DNA from: an uncultured Prevotellaceae bacterium
Lineage (GTDB): Bacteria > Bacteroidota > Bacteroidia > Bacteroidales > Bacteroidaceae
Direction of reading: 5' to 3'
NCBI GenBank assembly: GCA_946540735.1
Contig: CAMNIN010000001.1
Coordinates: forward strand, 62,001 to 126,000
DNA length: 64,000 nucleotides
Below the pieces are notes generated by a model that was not told the origin of the DNA, did not search any database, and was given only the letters and a program-made list of their open reading frames with translations. The first letter of the stretch is position 1. Each line of letters opens with the position of its first letter. A program made the translations under genes and the position numbers. Below are positions 45,458 to 53,363 of the stretch, one piece after another.

Positions 45458-46465
45458 TTATATTCGGGGAATATGAAGAATTCGATTCTTGAAAGAAATG
45501 ATTGATTCAATGATGGGCGCTATGAAAAAACGAATTCCATGACCAATCCACCATGGAAATCCTTTTAAACATAACGAAATGCAATAAGGTTCAGACCAAA
45601 AAACACAATTCTTAGAGGCCTTGATAAATTGTCCGTTAATCTCTTTATAAGAATCCCTCAAAAGTTTTGTGTTTCTTTTTAGTACATTAAAAATCAATCT
45701 CTTAACCTTAACTTTTGGAATCAGTAATTCATCTTCGATGTTGGTTTTTTGCAACTCTTCTTGTATTATGTCAATAAATTGAATTTGAGATTCTATGTCT
45801 TTTATCGTAGGCTTATTAAGAATGCTGTTCTTGTTCACAAAAGATTGATAATAATACAGAATCTCAGAAACGTAGACAACCTTGATGTTTTTTAATAAAA
45901 GAAGGCAGTTAAATAAACTATCTTCATTAAGACGCATGTTAGGATTAAATGAGATTCCGTTATTTCTTATGCATGATAATCGTATCAACTTGTTCCAGCA
46001 TACCCCCCATATCTTACCATTTATTATGTCTATCGCAATTTGAGCAGATACTAATTGGGCCGGTCTTTGAATAAAAACCATTTTTTGATTTTTGTAGATC
46101 CTCTCGAAGTCACAAATAGCCATGTCCGCAGATGACTTTGTGATCGCGTTGTGTAATTCTTTAAGCCATGATGGACTTACTATGTCATCAGAATCACAGT
46201 GTATGACAAACTCACCTCTCGCTTCTTCTAATCCCCTTTGACGGGTTGCACTGACACCTTCGTTTTGTTTATCTACATAACGAAATCTTTCATCTTTTTG
46301 CGAATATTCTTTGATGATACTTAAAGAATTATCAGTGCTTCCATCATTGACTAATATGGCTTCAAAATCAAAAAAAGTTTGATTGAGAATGCTATTCAAG
46401 CAATCTCGTAGGTAAGATTCGGCATTGTAGATAGGTACAATGACTGTTATTTGTGGATTAACCAT
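45458..46465 (-). CDS. Family 2 glycosyltransferase
   Basis: 335 residues from the start at 46465 (MVNPQITVIVPIYNAESYL); an ATG at 46492 would overlap the upstream GT2. Motifs: AILVNDGSTDNS, HCDSDDIVSPSW, and NEDSLFNCLLLL in the acceptor region. AT-rich, same capsular GT2 type as its neighbours. Confidence 0.9.
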   Translation of the reverse strand: MVNPQITVIVPIYNAESYLRDCLNSILNQTFFDFEAILVNDGSTDNSLSIIKEYSQKDERFRYVDKQNEGVSATRQRGLEEARGEFVIHCDSDDIVSPSWLKELHNAITKSSADMAICDFERIYKNQKMVFIQRPAQLVSAQIAIDIINGKIWGVCWNKLIRLSCIRNNGISFNPNMRLNEDSLFNCLLLLKNIKVVYVSEILYYYQSFVNKNSILNKPTIKDIESQIQFIDIIQEELQKTNIEDELLIPKVKVKRLIFNVLKRNTKLLRDSYKEINGQFIKASKNCVFWSEPYCISLCLKGFPWWIGHGIRFFIAPIIESIISFKNRILHIPRI

Positions 46466-46473
46466 AAAATCAA

Positions 46474-47265
46474 TTAATGAAGGAAATTCCATTCCTCCAT
46501 TTTTATGGTAAGACGATATAGAGCTGCCAACAAAAACCTGGTGGATTTGTGACGAAGAATCTCGTTGATCTGAAATCTTGAAATATAATCATCAATGGCG
46601 TATTCAGGGAGGTAAAGTCTTAGAATTTCTCTTCTTTCATTTTCCATTTCAATACTATTGGTTTGGGAAATACCTGTAGTATCATAAATGATAATATCCA
46701 AATTAATGTGCTTGGTGGAGCATTTCTGAATGGCTATGACATCAAAGAAGAACTTCCAGTCTGAAACTATTTTATAATTTTCATCATATAAACCAAATAT
46801 ATCAAACAATTTTTTTTTGATAAATGCGCATTGATGATTGATTGTGTTTCTAGTTAGATCATAACATGATATTATTTCATGACGAATGTTAACCCTTTTA
46901 TTTGTGTTATTATTTTTTATTACAGCATATCCATAAACAATATCTTCATTAATTAGAAATTTCACTACTTGTTTGAGAGTATTGTCTTCAAAATAAATAT
47001 CTCCAGAATTCAAAAACTGTAAATACTCACCATGTGCCTGTTTGATTCCTTTGTTCATGGCATTGTAAATGCCTTTGTCAGGCTCGCTTACCCAATAAGA
47101 AATGTGATTAGAGTATTTCTCAATTAGCTCTTTACTCCCATCGGTAGAACCTCCGTCTATAATAATCCACTCAAAGTCTTTATATGTTTGGGATATAACA
47201 CTGTCAATGGTCTTTTGCAGACCATCTTTGTTGTTAAGGTTTACTGTAATAATAGATAACTTCAT
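46474..47265 (-). CDS. Family 2 glycosyltransferase (WcaA/colanic-type)
   Basis: A 263-residue enzyme starting MKLSIITVNLNNKDGLQ. IIIDGGSTDGSKELI and GIYNAMNKGIKQAHGEYLQFLNSGD mark the branch with GGSTDG and YDAMNKG words often found next to a GT4 in colanic-acid-like clusters. Here the GT4 follows upstream by 6 bp, so the two may act on the same repeat unit. Confidence 0.92.
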   Translation of the reverse strand: MKLSIITVNLNNKDGLQKTIDSVISQTYKDFEWIIIDGGSTDGSKELIEKYSNHISYWVSEPDKGIYNAMNKGIKQAHGEYLQFLNSGDIYFEDNTLKQVVKFLINEDIVYGYAVIKNNNTNKRVNIRHEIISCYDLTRNTINHQCAFIKKKLFDIFGLYDENYKIVSDWKFFFDVIAIQKCSTKHINLDIIIYDTTGISQTNSIEMENERREILRLYLPEYAIDDYISRFQINEILRHKSTRFLLAALYRLTIKMEEWNFLH

Positions 47266-47271
47266 GCTTTT

Positions 47272-48513
47272 TTATGATAGGACGGAATTATACAAATCAA
47301 CGTATTGATTAGCAATAATTTGATATGAAAAACGTGAAAGGATGCCATCCCTTATTGTCGCAGAATCGTAATGAATGTTCATGGCTTTTTGTATGCTTTC
47401 AACTAAGGCATTCGTAGTAAAGTCACTGCAAATGATACCATTATCGTCATTGATGAGATCTGCAGCACCGCTGCAGGGAAATGAAATCACAGGTGTCCCA
47501 CATGCCATGGCCTCCATTGGAGTTTGTGCAAAAGCTTCTTGGAATGAAGGCATAACAAAGAAGTCCGCAGCAGAGTAAAAGATAGACATGATCCTGCTAT
47601 TTGAAATAAAACCTTCACATCGGATTTCAATACTCGTATTGGGAATTACATTATAGTGGCCTAAACAGAGTAAAGTGATATTGGGATCGTTGAATGACTC
47701 CAATGCATCTATTAGTTCTTTTAATCCTTTACGTTGATCGTATATGTCGTATGCGGCAAAAAGAAAAACCGTTTTCTCCAAAGATATTGATAGGACTTCT
47801 CTTGCTGTACTTTTCCGTATTTTTTCAAATGAATCACCATCTATTCCATTATGTATCAAAACAGAAGGAAATGAACGTAATATAGGGTTTTGATGTATAA
47901 AATTTTCCATCTTCTTTGAAATCGCGACAAGAGTCATCGATGACGATAAAGATTTGTAAGCTTTCTCTTTAATATGCATTAGTTCATCATCCAACAATTG
48001 GAAACTATTTGGTGCGTCATTTTTCCATGAGGAATAGTGAAATCCTCCTAACCCAGGGTTCTCATCATGCAAAGTCCAAACTATAGGTTTGCCTATTTCT
48101 TTGAAGAAAGATTCATAATCTAAAAACCGGCCAACCCAATGAAGGTGTATAATGTCTGCTTCCTTTACCCATGGATGAAAGGTTATATTTTTGTATTTAG
48201 TAATAGGAGAGGTAAAGGTTATAGAATCTTTACATTTCTCTTTTTCTCGTTCAATTTTTTTGGATATCTGATTGATTGCACTAATTTCTTTAGGCCACTT
48301 ACCAGCTAAAGATAGTAAGACCTGAAATTTTCTAACTGTTCGGTATTTAGACCATGGATATAAATATTGAACAACATCTACAATATCGCTTTTAGAACCT
48401 GATACGACTAAGGCCCTGTTCTCTATGCCCAAAGATGATGTAGCTTTCATAATCCTTAAAGCGCATAAACCGGCGCCGCCGTCCAAACTATAACAGATAT
48501 GCAGAATCTTCAT
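47272..48513 (-). CDS. Family 4 glycosyltransferase (WcaC-like)
   Basis: A 413-residue GT-B enzyme starting MKILHICYSLDGGAGLCALR, with the branch words VKEADIIHLHWVGRFLDYESFF and PIVWTLHDENPGLGGFHY, as in WcaC-type colanic acid transferases. Donor domain: VFLFAAYDIYDQRKGLKELI; E-x7-E in PSFQEAFAQTPMEAMACGTP. AT-rich and next to the WcaA-like GT2. Confidence 0.91.
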   Translation of the reverse strand: MKILHICYSLDGGAGLCALRIMKATSSLGIENRALVVSGSKSDIVDVVQYLYPWSKYRTVRKFQVLLSLAGKWPKEISAINQISKKIEREKEKCKDSITFTSPITKYKNITFHPWVKEADIIHLHWVGRFLDYESFFKEIGKPIVWTLHDENPGLGGFHYSSWKNDAPNSFQLLDDELMHIKEKAYKSLSSSMTLVAISKKMENFIHQNPILRSFPSVLIHNGIDGDSFEKIRKSTAREVLSISLEKTVFLFAAYDIYDQRKGLKELIDALESFNDPNITLLCLGHYNVIPNTSIEIRCEGFISNSRIMSIFYSAADFFVMPSFQEAFAQTPMEAMACGTPVISFPCSGAADLINDDNGIICSDFTTNALVESIQKAMNIHYDSATIRDGILSRFSYQIIANQYVDLYNSVLS

Positions 48514-48557
48514 GCTAAACCACTATCGCTTTCAATATTATTGGTGTCTTCAGTTTG

Positions 48558-49400
48558 CTAATCCCAGATGAACATATCGTCTTGTATGTGTGTAGTTTTC
48601 CTTTTTTCAACGGGAGGGGGGGTCATGTAATCCCCATATTGTGTTTTTAATATCTCATGATAGCCAATAGGAACAGGCAGCTTCCTTTCACCAAACGGGA
48701 AATATACAATGTCGGAAAACCATTCTTTGCGATAAGTGCATGATTGATGGAAATTCCACACTAAGAAACCAACATAAAAGGAGTCCTTGAAGTTGTAAGT
48801 TTTACAGCTATTATATAAATTCAAGAATTTCTTTTTTCTTATTATCGGAACCCATTTCATGAGATAAAATGGAACCACATATTTCAAGTAAATTAGTTTC
48901 TCTTTTCCTTGAAATGAAGACCATCTCAAATCTGTCCAAGAATGAAGATGATGCCATATATCAGAAAATATTCTATCTGTGTATTGACAGGCTATGTCAT
49001 ATTCTTTTGAAGGGCATCCGTCAAGAGGAAAAAGGTCTATGTTGATCCCAATACCCTTTGATGGTACGTATGGAAAGGGCTCCTTAACACATGTGCCATT
49101 TTTCCCAATTTTGATGAAAGGAAAATAATAATAGGGTGTATTTTCTATACTATATATTGTATATCCAGGCATGGGGCGCTGTTTGGTCAATGAGAGAAAA
49201 CGTTCATATTCATCACGTTCCATCCAAATGTCCACATCATCATCCCATGGGATAATTGCTTGATCTCGTACAGCGCCTATTAGGGATCCGCCAGCAAGAA
49301 AATATTTTATGTGATTCTGCTGACAGTAATCGTCAACTGCATAGAGAATTTCATATAGAATTTCTTGGTGTTCTTGAAGGGTAATATTTCTTTTTTTCAC
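48558..49400 (-). CDS. LicD family phosphotransferase
   Basis: A 280-residue protein of the LicD nucleotidyltransferase fold: YFLAGGSLIGAVRDQAIIPWDDDVDIWM with the metal-binding Asp53-55 and Asp57, and FPLDGCP later. LicD proteins move phosphocholine or other phospho-alcohols onto glycans. No choline kinase or CTP-activating enzyme is in the window, so the transferred group is unknown. It lies 19 bp before wzt in the direction of transcription. Confidence 0.9.
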   Translation of the reverse strand: MKKRNITLQEHQEILYEILYAVDDYCQQNHIKYFLAGGSLIGAVRDQAIIPWDDDVDIWMERDEYERFLSLTKQRPMPGYTIYSIENTPYYYFPFIKIGKNGTCVKEPFPYVPSKGIGINIDLFPLDGCPSKEYDIACQYTDRIFSDIWHHLHSWTDLRWSSFQGKEKLIYLKYVVPFYLMKWVPIIRKKKFLNLYNSCKTYNFKDSFYVGFLVWNFHQSCTYRKEWFSDIVYFPFGERKLPVPIGYHEILKTQYGDYMTPPPVEKRKTTHIQDDMFIWD

Positions 49401-49419
49401 AACAAAACGAAGCTATTTT

Positions 49420-50679
49420 CTAGATTTCCTTTATTTCAGGATTAAACATAATAAAACCATTATCAGCACCGCTATATTTCAGGAATTCGGTTCCATTGTC
49501 ATAGATGGTGAAGGCGCATGCATCCTGACGGTCGTAAAACTTAATGTTGGGAATGTGTATAACTGCACGTAATATATACTTATTCGGCAATAAGATGTCG
49601 GGCAAGTATTTTAGGATGAATGTCTTTTCTTCCTCGAAATCAGGAATGGGTATTTCTGCGTTGCAAACTTTTGTCCTATTCAGTGTTAAAATAATGATAC
49701 TGAGAACAGTTTTCTTGTCGATAAATGTTTTTTCTTTTTTCTTTAGCTTGATTTCTAAATGAAGACTATCACTAAAAGAAAATAGACCTCTCTTTTGTTC
49801 ATCTGTCCCTAAGAATCTTACAGATGAGATAAATATGGGGGCTATAGCTTCTTCTTTTGTTTGCGAAAAACGGAAATCGGTGTTCCCTCCTCCAAGGTAT
49901 TCGGCAACAGTGGATTTGATATCGCTCTCATATTTTATTAGTCCATTCTCTAATAAAACGCCTCTTTGGCATAAATTGAGCATGGAATCCATATTATGAC
50001 TCACGAAAAGCACAGTCCTGCCTCCACCTTTGGAGACATCCTGCATCTTGCCGATGGCTTTCTTCTGGAATTCGGCGTCGCCGACGGCGAGGACCTCATC
50101 GACGACGAGGATCTCGGGTTCCATGAAGGCGGCGACGGCGAAGCCGAGACGGACGGTCATGCCGCTGCTGTAACGCTTGACAGGGGTGTCGAGGTAGCGC
50201 TCCACGCCGGCGAAGTCGACAATCTCGTCGAGTTTGCGAGAGATCTCATGGCGGGTCATGCCCATGATGCTGCCATTCATGTAGATGTTCTCGCGACCGG
50301 TCATCTCGGGGTGGAAACCGGTGCCGACTTCGAGCAATGAGCCGATGCGGCCCTTGGCGCGGATGGCTCCCGTGGTGGGGGAGGTTATCTGAGAGAGGAG
50401 CTTCAGCAGAGTGGACTTGCCGGCTCCATTGCGACCAATGATGCCGACGACGTCGCCTTGCTCCACGTCGAAGGTGATGTCGCGGAGGGCCCAGACGTAT
50501 TCAGAATTGCCTTTCTTGGCACGGTCGTTGGTCTCGCCGATCTTCAGGTAGGGGTCTTCCTTGTGAAGGACTTTGGTGGCCCACCAGCGGTTGAGGTCAT
50601 GGGTGAGGGTGCCGGTGCCGACTTGCCCCAGGCGATAAAGCTTTCCTACGTGGTCGAATTGTATGGCTATGTTGCTCAT
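49420..50679 (-). CDS. wzt: Wzt-type ABC exporter ATPase with C-terminal glycan-binding domain
   Basis: A 419-residue ATPase of polysaccharide export. Walker A GRNGAGKST (residues 82-90), signature SSGMTVRLGFA (171-181), Walker B ILVVDEVLAVGD (190-201) and switch His228 (VSHNM) form the ATPase; residues 265-419 form a separate C-terminal domain of the type that recognises the polysaccharide cap. Base composition changes within the gene: 39 G+C of 60 at 50101-50160 against 15 of 60 at 49681-49740, with the shift near codon 228. The C-terminal part therefore appears to have come with the AT-rich serotype region. Its gap to wzm is 2 bp. Confidence 0.94.
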   Translation of the reverse strand: MSNIAIQFDHVGKLYRLGQVGTGTLTHDLNRWWATKVLHKEDPYLKIGETNDRAKKGNSEYVWALRDITFDVEQGDVVGIIGRNGAGKSTLLKLLSQITSPTTGAIRAKGRIGSLLEVGTGFHPEMTGRENIYMNGSIMGMTRHEISRKLDEIVDFAGVERYLDTPVKRYSSGMTVRLGFAVAAFMEPEILVVDEVLAVGDAEFQKKAIGKMQDVSKGGGRTVLFVSHNMDSMLNLCQRGVLLENGLIKYESDIKSTVAEYLGGGNTDFRFSQTKEEAIAPIFISSVRFLGTDEQKRGLFSFSDSLHLEIKLKKKEKTFIDKKTVLSIIILTLNRTKVCNAEIPIPDFEEEKTFILKYLPDILLPNKYILRAVIHIPNIKFYDRQDACAFTIYDNGTEFLKYSGADNGFIMFNPEIKEI

Positions 50680-50681
50680 TT

Positions 50682-51524
50682 TTATACGGTGTCCATGAAG
50701 TTGCGTTCGGTGCGGTTGAAGATGATGACGGCGAGGAAGAGGGTGACTGCCAGGAAAATGAAACTATAGAGCAAACCGCCCCAACTAAGGGAGCCGCAGC
50801 CCATGCAGCTGTATTTGAATGCCTCGAAGATGGGGGTGAGGGGGTTGAACTCGAGGATGGTGCGGACGGTGCCGCCAGTGGTGCTCATGGGGTAGATGAC
50901 GGGGGTGGCGTACATGAGGAGTTGCACACCGAATGAGACGAGCTGTTGCAGGTCGCGGTATTTGGTGGTGAGGGCTGAGACGATCAGTCCCCATGAGAGG
51001 GCATGGAAGGCGATCATGAAGACCAGGAAGGGGAAGAGCAGCACATACCAGTTGATTTTGGCGGGGGCTCCTTGTATGGCAAAGTAAATGTATATCGCGA
51101 TGAAGAGCAGCAACTGGATGCCAAACTTGATGAGGTTGGAGGTAATGGCACTCAACGGCACCACGAGGCGGGGGAAATAGACTTTGCCGAACACCCCCGA
51201 GTTGCTGGCGAAGACATTGCTGCAGGCAGTGAAACAGCTGGTGAAGTAATTCCAGAGCAGGATACCGGCCATATAGAAGAGGGGCTGGGGCATGCCGTCG
51301 GTGGAGATGCCAGCGAGATTGCCGAAGACGAAGACGAACATGATGGTGGTGAAGACGGGCTGGATGATGAACCACAGCGGGCCGAGGATCGTCTGCTTGT
51401 AGACGGTGATGATGTCGCGCTTGACATACATGTAGTAGAGGTCGCGGTAGCGCCAGATGCCTTTGATGTCGACGTCGAGCCACTTTTTCTTGGGCTTGAT
51501 CTCAAGGGTCCAATTATCTTGCAT
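50682..51524 (-). CDS. wzm: Wzm-type ABC exporter permease
   Basis: A 280-residue membrane protein with six predicted helices. The amphipathic start KGIWRYRDLYYMYVKRDIITVYKQTILGPLW and the words QPVFTTIMFVFVFG, GVFGKVYFPRLVVPLS and YATPVIYPMS are typical of Wzm/TagG permeases. With Wzt it exports a complete undecaprenyl-linked polysaccharide. GC-rich like its ATPase partner, i.e. part of the conserved chassis. Confidence 0.94.
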   Translation of the reverse strand: MQDNWTLEIKPKKKWLDVDIKGIWRYRDLYYMYVKRDIITVYKQTILGPLWFIIQPVFTTIMFVFVFGNLAGISTDGMPQPLFYMAGILLWNYFTSCFTACSNVFASNSGVFGKVYFPRLVVPLSAITSNLIKFGIQLLLFIAIYIYFAIQGAPAKINWYVLLFPFLVFMIAFHALSWGLIVSALTTKYRDLQQLVSFGVQLLMYATPVIYPMSTTGGTVRTILEFNPLTPIFEAFKYSCMGCGSLSWGGLLYSFIFLAVTLFLAVIIFNRTERNFMDTV

Positions 51525-51560
51525 GTTTTGTGTGGAATAGGGGGTGGGAGATGTATCGGG

Positions 51561-51650
51561 GTTGTGAGACGCCCCGAAGTTGTGAGACGCCCCGATGTTG
51601 TGAGACGCCCCGATGTTGTGAGACGCCCCGATGTTGTGAGACGCCCCGAT
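51561..51650. repeat. Tandem array of five 18-bp units
   Basis: GTTGTGAGACGCCCCGAT is repeated five times without gaps (first copy ends in A), followed by GTGACGTCTCTAC. It occupies the gap between wzm and the EEP gene. The GAGACG core and the closing word are shared with the 19.2-kb cluster. Copy number is likely to vary by replication slippage. Confidence 0.95.
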
Positions 51651-51662
51651 GTGACGTCTCTA

Positions 51663-52643
51663 CTATTGTTTTATGAGGAGTGTGGCCTGCTGAATCTTGT
51701 GGTCGCTCCATGGGGTGTCGTGGAGGTGGTAATCGGCGACGGTGATGCCAGGGCTGGCCATGATGTAGTCGATCTTCATGATGCCGCCAAGATGGAGGTA
51801 GGTGCCTTGCAGGGGCCACTGGCTGGAGAGGTCGTGCAACTGACGGCGCAGCCGGCGGACGGGATAGCCCGAGGGGGTGTCGTTAAGGTCGCCGCAGAGG
51901 ATGACGGGGTGCGGACTGGCTGCGATGTCATGACATAGGTCGTCGGTCTGGTGGTTGCGGATGACTGCATTGCCGACGAGTCGACGGATGAGGGTTTTGC
52001 CAATGCCGAGGTTCTTGCGCATGCCGGTGGTCTGGAGGTGGACGTTGAAGATGCGCACGGTGTCGTGATTGATACGCACGTCGGCCCACATGTATTTGTT
52101 GTATGTGCCTTCGTAAATCCGCTCGCCGGAGGCGAGGATGGGATACTGGCTGAGGATGGCGAGGTTGAGCACTTCGTCCTCACGGCTGTTGCGGGTGGCG
52201 TAGCGGTAGCCGGGGAGGGAGGTTCGAATGTCGCTCCAGTGGATGAGGATGTCGTGGGGCCGCTCCTGGAGGCAGATGATGCCGGGCTGCTGTTGCCGGA
52301 TGTATCGGGTGGCGTGGAGCATCGTGTCGCGCTTGACGTGGAAGTTGGCGGCGTTCCAGGAGAGGATGCTCAGCGTGGGGTGGTCTGCCGTTGGGTGGTG
52401 GCGCAGATGGGGGATGTAGGCCCCGATGACGGGGAGGCAGAACAGCAGGCTGATGGCGTGTGCCCATCGCCAGGGCTTGTCGCCGAAGAGGGTGAGCAGG
52501 AGGGTGATGCCCAGAATGGGCAGGGCGGCGATGCTCACGGGGAGAAGGTGGGCTGCCCATGTGGCGGGAAGATAGGGCAGCATGCCCAGTATCGCCGTCA
52601 GCAGCAGGATAGCTGTGCGGAATATCCGGTTACAACTTCTCAT
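51663..52643 (-). CDS. Endonuclease/exonuclease/phosphatase family protein with N-terminal membrane helices
   Basis: 326 residues from the start at 52643 (MRSCNRIFRTAILLLTAILG); the frame is open further upstream, but only as a shadow of cpsB, which it overlaps by 14 bp. Three hydrophobic segments (to about residue 85) precede an EEP-fold domain with SWNAANFHV, CLQERPHD, LCGDLNDTPSG and PWSDHKI, which hold the metal and catalytic residues. Placement inside the export operon suggests an envelope lipid or glycan phosphodiester substrate, but the family also includes nucleases. Confidence 0.9.
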   Translation of the reverse strand: MRSCNRIFRTAILLLTAILGMLPYLPATWAAHLLPVSIAALPILGITLLLTLFGDKPWRWAHAISLLFCLPVIGAYIPHLRHHPTADHPTLSILSWNAANFHVKRDTMLHATRYIRQQQPGIICLQERPHDILIHWSDIRTSLPGYRYATRNSREDEVLNLAILSQYPILASGERIYEGTYNKYMWADVRINHDTVRIFNVHLQTTGMRKNLGIGKTLIRRLVGNAVIRNHQTDDLCHDIAASPHPVILCGDLNDTPSGYPVRRLRRQLHDLSSQWPLQGTYLHLGGIMKIDYIMASPGITVADYHLHDTPWSDHKIQQATLLIKQ

Positions 52644-53343
52644 TGTTGTCGAACAGTTGCTCGATGGCATCGAGCTGCCGACGGGTGAGTTTGAGGTCGT
52701 AGAGGAAATCCTCGAAGCGGTCGAGGTGATGGAGATCGGTGCCCACGTTGTCGTAGTAGCCTTGCTCCAGGAGGTTCTCGGCGACGAGGCGGGGGCGAAC
52801 GCCGTAATAGCCGCTGAGTGACAGGAGGTTGAGCTGGAACTCATACCCCAGGCCTTTGAGCTGACTATAGTCGTCGTCGCTCATATACATATAGCGCTCG
52901 GGGTGGGCGATGAGGGGCTTCATATCCTTGTGCCACACGCTGAGAAGGATGTCGAGCAGGTCGTTGGGACCGCTCATGTAGGAAGTCTCGACGAGCAGGT
53001 GGTGCTTTCCGAGGCGGAGGGCATCGGTCTGGAGCCGCTCGTCGAATCCTGCGTCCATCATGTATTCGGAGGCAAGGTGCAGATGCATGCCGCCTGTGTA
53101 GCGACCGACCAGTTGGTCGAAGCAGGGGCGCAGGTGGGCGGCGGTGTTGCCGTTGCCCTGCATCACATGGGGAGTGAGCCAGGCTGTGCGGAAACCGAGA
53201 TCGTTCTCCATATAGTCGAGCAAGTCGAGGCTATGGGGCATGTCGGGCGATCCATCGTCGACTCCCGGCAGCACATGGCAGTGTATATCGGTCTTGCCTT
53301 TCAGTATGCCTGATTTCAGCAGGCGGTGCTTAAACTTAAACAA
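52630..53343 (-). CDS. CpsB/YwqE-type protein-tyrosine phosphatase (PHP fold)
   Basis: A 237-residue metal-dependent phosphatase. The PHP site is visible as TDIHCHVLPGVDDGS (His21, His23, Asp29, Asp30), with HLASEYMMD and VGTDLHHLDR later. Such enzymes remove phosphate from the tyrosine cluster of the matching Wzc/CapB kinase. The gene follows wzc in the same operon by about 20 bp, fitting that role. Confidence 0.92.
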   Translation of the reverse strand: MFKFKHRLLKSGILKGKTDIHCHVLPGVDDGSPDMPHSLDLLDYMENDLGFRTAWLTPHVMQGNGNTAAHLRPCFDQLVGRYTGGMHLHLASEYMMDAGFDERLQTDALRLGKHHLLVETSYMSGPNDLLDILLSVWHKDMKPLIAHPERYMYMSDDDYSQLKGLGYEFQLNLLSLSGYYGVRPRLVAENLLEQGYYDNVGTDLHHLDRFEDFLYDLKLTRRQLDAIEQLFDNNEKL

Positions 53344-53363
53344 ATATCTTCAATTTTGAATTT

